This document shows positions 35,091 through 45,976 of a stretch of 64,000 nt of DNA, piece by piece. The stretch's first letter is position 1, and each line of letters starts with the position of its first letter. A program made the position numbers and the translations under genes. Under the pieces are notes generated by a model, which was not told the DNA's origin, searched no databases, and was given only the letters and a program-made list of their open reading frames with translations. The DNA is from Linnemannia hyalina (taxonomy: Eukaryota > Mortierellomycota > Mortierellomycetes > Mortierellales > Mortierellaceae), in NCBI GenBank assembly GCA_019671135.1, contig JAHRHY010000001.1:1550001-1614000 (forward strand). Direction: 5' to 3'.

Positions 35091-37480
35091 CCAACTTTGA
35101 CTACTTTGATACCCAAATCTCCTACTCCGTTCCCTCCAGCTCGTCTTCGACACCCTCTGGCGCAGCAATGACAAGTGGCGCAACTCAGTTCAACTACCCA
35201 CTCGATACCTCCTATAGCACTGTCGCCCACCTTATATCCCCACTGTCCTCCCCTCTCTGCCACGCACAAGCATCATTGCCACCAACACCATTACACTTTG
35301 TTGCAGAGAGGCTACCAGAGAGTCTTCTTTCCAGTTCGCCTGGAGTCTCCTTGGCGAGGTTTCCGCCTGGTAACACCCAGTTCCAACCCACCGCAGCCTA
35401 TTCTCGCCATGGAGTTCCTCGACGTGCATCAAGTTCGTCTTTCCTACCTTCTCATACACCTCTGGAGAGCGAGCCAAAGACACATCACGACAGGCGTACA
35501 TCGGCGCCTTGGGCAGGCTACGGCCATTCACAATCACCAACGTTTGACGGCAGGACTTTCAACCAGGTACAACATCAACAACAGCAACAACAGCAACAAC
35601 AGCAACAGCAACAGCAACAGCAACAAAAAGTAGGACTAAGTGGAGGCCATAGTCTACCATACAGCGCTTTGCGGACAGTCATGGGTCGTCATGCCACCAC
35701 GGACGATATTCCACACTACCCACCTCAGTCCGTGCTTATGCGGTCTAACAGCACTCCAGCTGCCTTGCGTTCGCCTCTGAAAGCGCTCAATCGAAATCGA
35801 CACAGCGCACTGCCGTCAAGACGATCTCATGCAGGATCTTCGCGACAGTCACTTAATCTCTACGCCTCAACAGACAAGGTCATTCAGGATCTATCGCTCC
35901 CACAACAGCTCTACCGACACTCGGCTCTACCGCAACGACACACGAATAGTATGAGCCATCTACAATTTCAGCTCCATCTCCAACAACTGCAGCTCTCCCA
36001 GCAGAACGCCCAGAACGCCCAAAACGCCCAGAGTACCCGCAATGTTCAGAGTTCTCGGACAACCCAGCACACACAACAACAACAGGCCCACCACTCTCAG
36101 CGGAGTCAGTCACTTCCACGGTTTCAGCAAGATCGAACCCGGATCCTACCCTCGCAACGACAGCACCAACAGCAGCACCTACAACAACCGCAACAATACC
36201 AGATGCCTTGGCTGGGCTTCCAGGAGACAGACGTACGGCTCGACATGGGCGCCAATGGCGCTTACCCTGGGATGCTGAACAACCCATTTAGTCCTGGGAA
36301 CATATTGATGCGCCACTCCGAGGCCACGAATGTCATCTCCCCTGTCAATCTCCAGAGCCCCACCCAACTGGATGCAGCCGATTTTCAATCACTTTCCGGC
36401 GCAATGTCCACTGGATTTGACCCGACCCTGACCGACACTCCAGGCGCATCTGTGCCTCAAACTGATTTCATAATGCAGCAGCAGCAACCACAAGAGCAAC
36501 AACGGCTTCCTCGGGACCAGACGCCTAAACTCCAATTTGCTGCGGGCTACATGTGGCGACAGGAGGAGGGCTCCGAGCGCGCGTCACCAGGCCCTGGACA
36601 GGGACACGCTCGGCATCAGAGTGCATCCCAGGTGTATTCTCATCAGCAGATGCACTTGCAGTCTGCCCAACAAAAGGCGATGTTGACGCGGTCGTTGCAG
36701 GACTTGTCTCACTATGCACCTCCACATCAACAACGGCTGGCTGAGCAGGCTGGGCTATTACGGGACGAACCACTCGCAATCCCTCCGACGGTTGAACAAG
36801 GGATGGCGCAGGACACATTTGATGCCTCTCTTGCGCTCGTTTTGGATGATCATCTGAGCCTTTTGGATGACATGGAGGTGGTACCCGAGCTGAACGAGTA
36901 TGAAGAGATGGCGGATTCTACACTGACGCCTACTGCGCAGATGAACGAAAGTAACGCGCTTCCTACGTCGACAGCTCCCCTTGGTCTCGAGCAGCCGCTT
37001 GTTGGAGCGACTCCTGTGTACCACAGCATCCAAGGCACGACGACCCATACGCACGACTCCATTATCATGAGCACAGATGAGTTCAAGGAAGGGATCGGCA
37101 ATGTGGAGGCGAGCGCCAACCTGTTTCATTTCCAAGGAGATCCGTACTACATGGACACGCTGTCGTTCCTCGACCTCTCGGGCAACTTTATGCAGTCGGC
37201 TGCTGGGATGCCAACAGGATCGACAGCAGCAGCATCAACGTCATCGGCTACGGCGACATCGTCCTCGTTGCCCAATACGAGCTTCCTGGACCAGCAGGCA
37301 GCGCGAATATACCAAGGGCTTGTACCCAACTTTCATGCACAGGCACCACTCCCTCCGGGGTTGAACGTTCCGACAACCCAGCATGGCCAGCATGGCCAGC
37401 AACATCAGGATCAGCCTCCACCGCAGCAACACATTATCCACCACCAGCATCACCACCACCACCATGTCCACCTCCATTAG
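33708..37480 (+). CDS. Zn(II)2Cys6 transcription factor with polyglutamine tracts
   Basis: A nuclear DNA-binding regulator of the fungal Gal4 class. Two exons (33708-33826 and 34432-37480) join in frame to 1055 aa. The cluster sits at 34-62: Cys34, 37, 44, 52, 55 and 62, spaced CX2CX6CX7CX2CX6C, with an extra Cys49 in the loop. It is preceded by RRRSK, a likely nuclear signal and DNA contact. The intron of 605 nt splits the zinc cluster after Cys37. The rest is long, low in complexity and rich in Ser, Gln, Thr and His: a polyQ tract at 35572-35628, QNAQ repeats, and a C-terminal run of His. I could not see the middle homology region of classical Gal4-type factors. Ligand and targets are unknown. 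The ATG at 33708 is the first in frame after a long pyrimidine-rich leader. Confidence 0.88.
33839..33874. repeat. CCA microsatellite in the intron of the Zn2Cys6 gene
   Basis: About a dozen ACC/CCA units just inside the 605-nt intron, starting 13 bp after the donor site. Confidence 0.9.
35572..35628 (+). repeat. Coding CAA/CAG repeat (polyglutamine)
   Basis: Mixed CAA and CAG codons give a run of nearly 20 glutamines inside the Zn2Cys6 factor. It is likely length-variable between strains. Confidence 0.85.
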
Positions 37481-37494
37481 CATACACTTTTTGG

Positions 37495-37500
37495 AATAAA
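37495..37500 (+). terminator. Poly(A) signal of the Zn2Cys6 gene
   Basis: AATAAA lies 14 bp after the stop codon at 37480. The next gene on the same strand starts only 280 bp downstream of that stop. Confidence 0.5.
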
Positions 37501-37760
37501 GCAATAACCTACAATCCAGTCTAGACAGCTTTTTTTTTTCTTTCTATTTCGCAACGGCTGACGGCTCACACAAAAATTGAAGGCGATCGGCCGGGGTTGT
37601 GATTCGGCAGTCAAATTCCCCTCTTTCACACCTTTCACAGACTTTGAGCACACCTTTGCTCTCACACACACCATTGCATCGTTTTGTCTTCGGCATCTCC
37701 TTTTGTTCATTCGGTCCTCTCTTCGACAACCATCCACGCTTACACTCATCTCCATACTGA

Positions 37761-39875
37761 ATGTCCTCTGACGACATGGGAGACGACCCCGCCCCGCCAA
37801 CCCTAGGTCCCGGCTCCGTCTCGGGCTCTGCCTCAGGGTCTGGTTCAAGGTGGACGACCAGTCTCAAGTCTCTACGACAATATATCCCGACGTATGGGTC
37901 AAAGCCGGAAGAGGAGGATGGGATGGTTGACCCAGACCCTAACAGCCACCAGGTCACGGATTATCGCGAAGGCGAGAGGCATGATGTTCAAGGGAATACT
38001 GTTCAGTTCAACCCTGACCAGCAACAGAAGGAGCAGGGGGCTCGAACTTCTACATCGGTTGAGCAATTGACACAGGAACCGAAGCAACAACAACCACCAC
38101 CACAACAACAACAACAGCAACAACAACAACAACAACAACAACAACAACGGGAAGGCAAATTCGCACAGGATACGGCCAACAAGGCGGTGGCAAAGATTTC
38201 TAAAGCAGTCAGCAAGAGCAAGCGGAATTTGGTTCTCCCCGATTACTATGACCAGTTCCCCGATGTCCGGCCCAGTCTTTTGCTCACGACTCCTGTTGGT
38301 CAAAGCGATATGGTCATGTTGACTCAAGCGGGAGGAAATGATGGTGTTGCTTCTTTGTCAGGAACTTCTGCGACGCCGTTGTCGTTGACGGGACGAGTGT
38401 CGATGATGTTCAAGAGCGCGGCCAGCGCCATTGGGTCTGTCTTTTCCTTTGCCAAGCCGACACGTGCACTCACGGCAGGCGGTGGGAACGCGACGGCTCT
38501 GCCTCGTGGAACGCAGGGGATCCGCAAGGTGGCAATTTTGGGGATTCATGGCTGGTATCCACGGAAAGCACTCCGGACAGTGATTGGAGAACCGACAGGG
38601 ACGAGTCAAAAGTTTTGTGATGAGATGGATCTGGCGCTCAAGGAGTACCTCGACATGCACCAGAAAATCCTGGACCCGGAGGATATTGTCAAGATTCCTT
38701 TGGAGGGTGAGGGGAAGGTGTTGGAGAGGGTCGAGTTGTTGTATCAGAGTTTGGTCCGGAATCATGGCTGGAGACGGGCTGTACAGGATGCGGATTTGGT
38801 CCTGGTTGCGACGCATTCTCAGGGAACACCGACTAGTATCTTGTTGGTTGCTAGGCTGATTGAGGAGGGACTGTTGCGCGTCCGGGAAGACGATCCTACG
38901 ATGCAGCGGATTGGTATTTTGACTATGGCCGGAATCTCACATGGACCATTCCCGTTTTTGAAGGGCAACCTGATTGTACGATGGTTTGAGGCTGAGGCTG
39001 CAGGGGAACTGTTTGAGTTTATGGACTCTGAGAGTCCTATTGCGCGCAAGTACCGGAACGGACTTCGGACGATACTTTCCTCGGGCGTACGGTTGACGTG
39101 TGTTGCTTCCTTAGAGGACCAAGTAGTGCCGCTCTACTCTGCCGTCATGACCTCGATCCACCACCCTTCGATTGTCAGGGCGGTATATATCGACGGCACC
39201 AGTTACCAGAACGACTTCTTGATCAACCTAATTGCGTTCTCGTTGCGGCTCCGTAATATGGGTGTGGACGACCATGGCATTCTTGTGCATCTCAGTGAAG
39301 TCATTGCGGGGTCTCTGTATGGAGAAGGCCACTCGACCATCTATGACGAACGTGAAGTTTACATGTAAGTCTTTGAAAAGCGTCTTTCACTTGAAGTTAT
39401 GAGTCCTTCCCCCGGATTGACACCTATCGTCTGCTCGGAAAGATGCGGATGAAGTTCTGTCCGCAGTCTCTCGACTCCCAAGTGCTGCCCAATGCACTAA
39501 CGTTATTTACGTTTTGTTTTCTATTATTATTTTCTCTCTTCCTTCCTTGTCCGACTTGCTTTGCCTATTTGCTGTTTGTTTGGGTTGACGCTTAGGTTAT
39601 CGATTCGATCTCTATTGGAGCCACCAGCGAGTCTAACTTCAGAGAGGGCAAGAAGTGAGCCCATCCTGAACCCCTTCCGGGCCAAGCAGCGCCTGAACCC
39701 CTTCTACCTGCCCTGGGGGATGCGTGGCGTTGCCGACGAGATTATGGCCCGTGGCGATCAGATCCTAATCAAGGAATTAGAGCGAGTCAAGAAGTTATAC
39801 AATGATTGGAACCCGGTCTCCAAGGCCATGAAAGAAATCAAGTTCCGTTTAGAGCCCGTTCGTTCTAAGCTCTGA
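37761..39875 (+). CDS. YMC020W-like alpha/beta hydrolase
   Basis: Two exons (37761-39364 and 39596-39875) join in frame to 627 aa. The N-terminal 220 or so residues are disordered, with a Gly/Ser-rich start and a polyQ tract (38101-38148). The hydrolase domain starts near GIRKVAILGIHGWYP, whose HGW is the oxyanion-hole strand. The nucleophile elbow reads THSQG with Ser353. SLEDQVVPLYSA carries the probable acid, and a later His (near GILVHLSE) may complete the triad; both are inferred from position. After the domain come FRAKQRLNPFYLPWGMRG and a helical tail rich in Lys and Arg, seen in the fungal YMC020W-like family. Its substrate is not known; family members are thought to be lipase- or esterase-like. 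The start follows a pyrimidine-rich leader. Confidence 0.75.
38101..38148 (+). repeat. Coding CAA repeat (polyglutamine)
   Basis: A run of CAA codons with one CAG gives about 16 consecutive glutamines in the disordered N-terminus of the hydrolase, just after a short proline run. Confidence 0.9.
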
Positions 39876-39905
39876 ACACTCGCACACAGTTGGGGTAGAC
39901 GTTGT

Positions 39906-39911
39906 AATAAA
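39906..39911 (+). terminator. Poly(A) signal of the hydrolase gene
   Basis: AATAAA in the context TGTAATAAACC, 31 bp after the stop. The same 11-mer marks the end of the dehydrogenase gene at 44020-44030. Confidence 0.5.
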
Positions 39912-39987
39912 CCTGGTTTTTGAAGGGTATAATTCTGTCAGTGCAGAGATATTGGGTGGTGGTTTTGATTTAATTGTTAGGAGCGTT

Positions 39988-41916
39988 TCACGTCTGGCGT
40001 TTGGGGAGCTTTTTAAAGTGCTGAAACTGAATGGCGTCTTTGTTGAGCTTGTGCAGATCCCACTCCCTCGTGATCGGCTTTGGCGCAGGTGCATTGTTGT
40101 CGTTCCCTTTCCCGTTGTTGGTTGTTGATGAAGAGGGTGGTGGTGGAGTCATAGAACCAGACCTGCTGTACGAAGACAAAGACCGCGACCGTGAGCGTGA
40201 CCGTGAGCGCGACGAGTCGGAACGACTAGAGCTCCGCCTACGTTTCCTACTGCTGCGAGAATCTTGACGTCCACGACTCCGACGACGAGAACGAGAGCGC
40301 GAATCGGAATCCTCCGAGTCTGAGTACGAGTCAGACCTTGACCTTGACCTTGACCTCTCGCTGCTGCTCGGCGTGTCGTCTCTTCGTCGTCTTTTGCTAC
40401 TCCTACTACTGCTGCTGCTCTTCTTGGTCGAGTTTCCGTGCTTGTCGACCTTGTCGTCACTGTGCCGTTTCTTTGTGCTTGAACTGCTCTTCTTGGAGGA
40501 CGAGGTGTGATGGGAGCTCGGCCGGTGGTGGCGCGACTTTTCCCTCGAGCGGTCGTGCTTGTCGTCCAAGGAGTAGTAGCCGTCCGAGTCCGAGTCTGAG
40601 TCTGAGTCCGAGTCACGACGACGCCTCGACTTCTTCTTTGAAGACGACGAGTTTGAAAGACGCGATCTGCTCTCCTTGTCATCCTTGTGAGTGCTGCTGC
40701 TGCTCTTGTGTTTCCGCTTCCTGCTCGACCTCCTCGACTCATCCTCACTCTCGGTATAGTCACGGTCGCTGTTGTGGCGGTGTCTCTTCCGATCCTTCTT
40801 CTCCTTCTCCCGCTTGCTTCTCTTCTTCTTCCTGTCCTTCGTGTCCTTCTTCTCCTTCTTCTCCTTCTTCTTGGCCTTGTCTTTGACTACCGAGACGAGG
40901 GCGTCGTCGCCAGAATAGGTATCCAAGAGAGGATCGTATCCTTCCTGAAAGTACTTGTCCATTTTGGAGCCTAGAACTGATCCTGAAGATGAGCCATTGT
41001 CGCGTGGTTCCAAGTCACGGCGACGATCTCGCGTTGTTGTTGAATGTGCTGCGGCTGTTGTTGTGGTTGCTGTTGAACTTCTTTTCCTGCTGGACGTCGT
41101 AGTTGTTGGTGACCTTGATCTGGTGGTGGACTTTGTTGCTGACTTGGGCCGGGACCGTGACCGAGACGGAGACGGAGACCGGGATGGGGACCTGGACGCG
41201 GAGCTGTATGGCGACGCTGATCTGGAGGTCGACCGTTGGCGGTGATGGCTGTGTGGCTTCCGACGCGACGTGTCCTCAATCTCGTCCATCCGCATGCGTC
41301 CATACTGGAACTTTTTGTTGCCGTCGCTGTTTTCCTTATTGTTGGTGACGGTATTGATGTTGGTCTTGTTGAAAGTCTCCGTCTTCTTCCCCCGTGCGGC
41401 AGCCTTCTTATCCATCTCAGCCAGAAACTCATATGCAATCTCCTGCGCCCTCTTCTCCTTATTCTGGACCCTCTCCCGCGCCACCGCCTTCTTATCCAGC
41501 TCCGCCAACAACTCCTTTGTCATCTCATTCGCCCGCTTCTCCTCTGCCCGGATAAGCGCCTGATTATGGTCGTCAGTGCTCTTGATAATCGAAGATAGAA
41601 AGCGTTTGTTGGTCTTTAGCCCGTTGCTGTTGGCTCGGTCGACGATTGTTCCTGAGGGTAGGTAGGCCTTGTTAACCATTTCCTCCTGCTGCTTCTGGAT
41701 TCGTTGTAGGAGCTGTGATTGTTTCTTGTCGGTATCGGAGCGGACGAGCATGTCGGCGACGTACTTGTCAAGGTCGTCGCCATAATCATCTGGATCCTTC
41801 TTGCCGCGCATGGCCGCCTTGACGAGCTTGGAGACGATGCTTGTGAGAGAGTCCGTGTCCTCCTCTGGGGGAGATGTGTCCCGATGTACGGACGACGGAA
41901 GAGCGTGTCGCTTCAT
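39988..41916 (-). CDS. SR-rich nuclear protein, probably in RNA processing
   Basis: One exon of 642 aa if translation starts at ATG 41916 (MKRHALPSSV). The frame is open upstream to another ATG at 42027, which would add 37 residues; I prefer the shorter form because the upstream part looks like translated 5' UTR. Residues 1-190 hold charged helices (LLAELDKKAVARERVQNKEKRAQ). The remaining 450 are extremely rich in Arg, Ser, Lys and Asp, with many RS dipeptides, SDSDSDSDSD, and Lys/Glu-rich blocks, as in SR-family splicing proteins. Inside is a non-repetitive block, KMDKYFQEGYDPLLD. The C-terminus WDLHKLNKDAIQFQHFKKLP is also ordered-looking and may be a conserved contact site. I cannot name an orthologue. 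It ends 112 bp from the convergent hydrolase gene. Confidence 0.7.
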   Translation of the reverse strand: MKRHALPSSVHRDTSPPEEDTDSLTSIVSKLVKAAMRGKKDPDDYGDDLDKYVADMLVRSDTDKKQSQLLQRIQKQQEEMVNKAYLPSGTIVDRANSNGLKTNKRFLSSIIKSTDDHNQALIRAEEKRANEMTKELLAELDKKAVARERVQNKEKRAQEIAYEFLAEMDKKAAARGKKTETFNKTNINTVTNNKENSDGNKKFQYGRMRMDEIEDTSRRKPHSHHRQRSTSRSASPYSSASRSPSRSPSPSRSRSRPKSATKSTTRSRSPTTTTSSRKRSSTATTTTAAAHSTTTRDRRRDLEPRDNGSSSGSVLGSKMDKYFQEGYDPLLDTYSGDDALVSVVKDKAKKKEKKEKKDTKDRKKKRSKREKEKKDRKRHRHNSDRDYTESEDESRRSSRKRKHKSSSSTHKDDKESRSRLSNSSSSKKKSRRRRDSDSDSDSDSDGYYSLDDKHDRSREKSRHHRPSSHHTSSSKKSSSSTKKRHSDDKVDKHGNSTKKSSSSSRSSKRRRRDDTPSSSERSRSRSRSDSYSDSEDSDSRSRSRRRSRGRQDSRSSRKRRRSSSRSDSSRSRSRSRSRSLSSYSRSGSMTPPPPSSSTTNNGKGNDNNAPAPKPITREWDLHKLNKDAIQFQHFKKLPKRQT

Positions 41917-42653
41917 GGTTTTGTTGTTGATTGTCTGGATGAGGAGGGTCTGGCGAAGTCGTAAAACGATTACTCGTGAAACAACAGACGCAACAATGCG
42001 CATATAGAGACAAATTTGAGGTGCCATGGGGATTGACAGGAAGGCGGCACTAACGCAAAAGCTAGATCATGTGATCGCTAGGTGAAAACGCAAAGCTTTG
42101 CCCGCACATGGAGCGGGAATTGTAGGGATTGCCAGGGGTGTCGCGCTTTGAATGAGATTTGGGTATCCTCTCCTTCGCAGCGTTTGTGGGAAAGTAGGTT
42201 TGCGACCAAGTCAGAGAGGAATGGGATCATGTTCTAAAGCCAGCTCGCTTGTCGCTGCCTGAATCGTTCCTACTCTTCCCTAAAACCTTTAAAGGACATT
42301 AGGGTTATGGTTGTCTGTCACCTATCAACGAACGAAACGAGCGAGAAAGATAGGTTTTGCAGCAAGTAGCACATGGCTCTTCACCTTTCTTCACACTCAT
42401 TTTGACTAAGTGGGTTAATCCAATGACGACGATGACAAGCAAAATAGAATTCATGAGGAGAAAAAAAAAACGGTGTCCATTTTGTATATAAAGGCCATGG
42501 TTTTCAGCTTTCCCTCCTTCAACAACCTCGCCCGCCGTCTCTCACCTCTAGATACCCAACACAACCAGTCAGCCAGCCCGAATCAAGCACCCACGCATAC
42601 CCAAGTAAACACCAAGACTCAACACATACCCCACCTTACAACCAACCACAGCC
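41917..42653. promoter_or_regulatory. Divergent promoter region, SR protein/dehydrogenase
   Basis: This 737-bp region holds the 5' ends of both genes. A near-palindrome GATCATGTGATC, with the E-box-like core CATGTG, is at 42066-42077. A TATA box (TATATAA, 42485-42491) precedes the dehydrogenase. An ATG at 42497 opens an overlapping frame that runs to 42775. If transcription starts about 30 bp after the TATA box, that ATG lies outside the mRNA. Confidence 0.5.
42485..42491 (+). promoter_or_regulatory. TATA box of the dehydrogenase gene
   Basis: TATATAA lies 163 bp before the start codon at 42654, with a pyrimidine-rich stretch in between, a usual fungal arrangement. Confidence 0.5.
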
Positions 42654-43937
42654 ATGTCAACAACACCACAGACCTCGACCAAGACCCGCAAGACGCTCGG
42701 CAACCTTCTACATCTGAAGCAGCAGGACCGTATCGGCTGGATCGGATTAGGCCAGATGGGATACTACATGGCTAGAAATCTCCAGGGCTACCTGTCGTCT
42801 CGATCCTTGACCATGAATGTCTGGAACCGCTCGCCTGCCAAATCCGCCAAGATGCACAACTACGGCGCGCGTGAAAGCAAAACCATCGAAGACCTTGTCG
42901 CTAACAGTAACATCGTAAGGAACTTCCTATATAATTGCATCCACAACAAAGCAAACATAGAGGCACTAACAAAGATGAAGCAAAAACTGAACCCCGTGTC
43001 CTAATTTATTACTCCCCAATAGATTTTCACATCCCTCGCGAACGATGCGGCGGTCGAAGACATCTACGAGATCCTGATCGACCTGGCAGGTCAGGTTGAC
43101 CACTCGATCATCTTTGTCGAGACTTCGACCATCTACCCCACCCTGGCGACCAAGCTCAAGGAACGACTCGCCGTGACGCCTCAGCACACTTACCTCCAAT
43201 GCCCTGTCTTTGGCCGCCCCTTGGTTGCCAAGGCTGCCAAGCTGACCTGGGTCACCAGCGGTGACGAAAAGGCCATCAAGAAGCTCTGTCTGTATTTCAC
43301 AACAATGTCCAAGTCCATCATCCATCTCAAGACCACCGATGTCGCTCGTGCCTGTTCGTTCAAGCTTGTAGGCAACTTTTTCGTCGTCGGAACCATGGAG
43401 CTGCTGGCCGAAGGTCTGACGTTGGCCGAGAAGGCTGATGTCGATCAAGAGCATGTCCTCAAGTTCATCGAGACCTTCTTCCCTACCCCATCCTGGACTG
43501 AGTACAGCAAAAAGATGACCCCGAGCATCAGCGGTAGCAACAAGAAAAGTTCATCAAAGGACAAGAGCACCAAGGACAAGGACAATGAACCAGGATTCTC
43601 GGTCGAGCTCGGACTAAAGGATGTCGGCCACATGCGTCAACTGGCCCTGGAAACGGGTGCTTCCCTTCCAACCGCCGACCTGGCCTACAACCATCTGATG
43701 GCGGTGAAGGAGCAAGGCAAGGGAGACCAGGATTGGAGCACCATGATCGGTTCTTTGAGGATCGCAACCCCTACCCCCTCTGCAAGGACATCCTCGGAAA
43801 TCTCGACAAGTTCCAAGGAGGACGAGAAAAGTGGATTTGCACGCAAGAGTGAGGAGGAGAACGATGATGATGTTGATAGTAAGGTCGATGCGAGGAGCGA
43901 AAAAACTGCCCGCCCTCCTGCGTATGAATCCAACTGA
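42654..43937 (+). CDS. Beta-hydroxyacid dehydrogenase-like protein (6PGDH/HIBADH fold), diverged
   Basis: Two exons (42654-42914 and 43023-43937) join in frame to 391 aa. The NAD(P)-binding Rossmann start is clear, with IGWIGLGQMGYYMARNL near residue 30, followed by VWNRSPAKSAKM. The second domain has the catalytic lysine at 201 in SFKLVGNFF, with the KX3N spacing of the family. The usual glycines before that lysine are missing. The substrate loop normally written DAPVSGG reads QCPVFGRP. A Lys/Ser/Asp-rich insert follows near residue 250, and the protein ends in an acidic, Ser-rich tail finishing PPAYESN, a PPxY motif. This suggests an oxidoreductase of the 3-hydroxyisobutyrate or glyoxylate reductase type with an unusual tail. 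The substrate cannot be told. Confidence 0.8.
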
Positions 43938-44022
43938 AACCACATACCCCCCAGAACCAACCTTCTTAAGAACATGAAGAAAGCACACGTACACACACAC
44001 CTAAAAACCCCGCCTACACTGT

Positions 44023-44028
44023 AATAAA
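44023..44028 (+). terminator. Poly(A) signal of the dehydrogenase gene
   Basis: AATAAA, 86 bp after the stop codon, in the same TGTAATAAACC context as the hydrolase gene. Confidence 0.5.
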
Positions 44029-45891
44029 CCAATCTTAATACCCCGCATTCAGAGCACACTCTTTATTTGTGATTTTTGCTCTTCTTGTTCCCCACACTTG
44101 TTGTTGTTATTCCCCGCAAAAAGAGGGCTCTATGAAAGCAGAGAGAGACAGAAAAGTATGACCCTTGACATCTTTTGTACATTGTTTTGTGTAATCCTTT
44201 TGAAAGGGTTCAAAGCCAACCTGGAGAGAGCGAGAGAAAAATTTGCGGGCAACTTTTTTTCATGTATGAGACTTTTTACGCCACCAAAAATGTGGTGATA
44301 TAAAATTCAATGGGCAATGATTGTCTCGCTTTCGACCAAAGGTAATTAATGACGGCCGATAGTGCCTTAATCACAACAGCTGCGCCAACCCAAGGACAAC
44401 GAAAAAAAAAGAGCCTACAAATCCTCTATCATTCCATTCAACATCAAGAAATGATCCAGCCATCGGATAAACCAACCCTTCCCAACACTGGATACCAAAG
44501 AAATGGTGCCTTATCTATACTCCAGCTTTGGTATCATTCTCTCCACTCCCTTCTCACGCTATTCAGTTTTAGAAGTCACTTCCTCCGCCTTCTTCTGATT
44601 ATCCAAGTGGTTGCTTTTACCTCTCTCAGAGCAAAAGTGGGGGGAGCACACACCACTTACTACTAGCAGGAACTAGTCATCCTAACTCTCTGACTTTGGA
44701 CTTTTAGTTCAAGGTCCTCTCGCCGTCTCTCCGCAGCTTCCGCCCAGTCCCAGTCTTAGCCCAGCCCAGCCCATCAGTTCCAGCCCATCAGCCCCAACCC
44801 AGCAGTCCCAGCTACCGAAACAACAAGGTTCTTACCACTCACGATACACAGCGCCACAAATTAGGGTTAATTGACGGTCATAGGATAGCCAGCCCGCTCG
44901 AGCATTGGTTGTCGAAGATTAGCGTTCAGACTGGGCCTCTCTTTCTCTCTTTGAAGGAGGGTAGAAAGGGAGAAGGAGAAGGAAGAAAAGTCCTTTCGGG
45001 CTCTAATCCGTCGTCTGGACCTATGTTTTCTGTGTACTTAGAAAATGGCGCCGGTATTTTTGTACTTGTTTTTTATTTCTTTTATTTCATTTTTCATCGG
45101 CGCAAAAGGAGAGGCTGAAAGAAAAGGATCTAGAAAGAGTAGTGAGAGACAGAAACACCACACAGAAGAAGCCCTCTTTTGATATTTGTAATCGTTAGGG
45201 GTACTCACGAAAGAGAAAAGAAAAGAATACTATCTTGCTGAGGTCAACCGCTTTTGGATGCTGGGACCCAGAAAAGTGTAGAAACTACTGGAAAGTGAGG
45301 CAAAAGAGGGACTGTAAAAAAATCGGCCAACGAGAAGCTTAGAAACGCCATAGAAAACAAACAAACAAAATTATTCTCAATGAAACGTACGAGCTGATCT
45401 GAATCCTCTCCTGTTACTTTAAACAACCAAACAAAAACAAGTACATGTACAGTATGAGAAATGACTGCTATTAGAAAGACGAAGATAAGCCCTCTAAGGA
45501 GAGTGGCTGAATCATCTTGGTTGGGGGGTTCTTGCTCCGCCCAGAGGAGAAATGCAGGGGGCACCAAGAGCTCATTGGGCAGAGCCCTAGATACCTGGAG
45601 TAGGTATTACCCCACCCTTTTACTGTACTCTTCGCAATTGAATTAGGCAATCAGAAGTCAGGATCAGGACCCCTGTCATTTTTTGATGCGAATGGAACTG
45701 TTCGGAAGATGAGGCGATCCGTTACGATTGGCCAGCTGCAGATTAATTCCGCAGAACTGAGCGAGTAAGATCAGGCGAAGTCCATGCGATGTCGTATGGG
45801 CTCACTACTCACAATCCAAGCGGATTCGGACTCTGTAATTCAGGTACCAGGGCAACGAAAAAACACATGGATGTTTGAAGAAAAACAATTG

Positions 45892-45897
45892 TATAAA
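45892..45897 (+). promoter_or_regulatory. TATA box of the secreted DPBB gene
   Basis: TATAAA in GTATAAAAGGGG lies 152 bp before the ATG at 46044. The strong match fits a highly expressed gene. Confidence 0.65.
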
Positions 45898-45976
45898 AGG
45901 GGCAACTTCCCGCCGATAATTCTCAATCCTCATCCTCATCTCATCCTTCCCTCATCCTCTCATCCTCTACTCCCCC

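Noticed and set aside
41917..42027. 37-residue N-terminal extension of the SR-rich protein
   Set aside because: It is hydrophobic with Arg and could mimic a mitochondrial signal, but this does not fit an SR-type nuclear protein. Kept only as an alternative start.
42497..42775. Upstream overlapping frame before the dehydrogenase
   Set aside because: It starts only 6 bp after the TATA box, so it probably lies outside the transcript, and its residue content has no family features.
44745..44820. CCCAG-rich stretch considered as a minisatellite or RNA gene
   Set aside because: The units are irregular and no stem structure or RNA-gene box is seen.
45244..45567. Hydrophobic 107-codon frame on the minus strand
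   Set aside because: There are membrane-like stretches but no homology that I recognise, no plausible promoter, and T-rich DNA gives such frames by chance.
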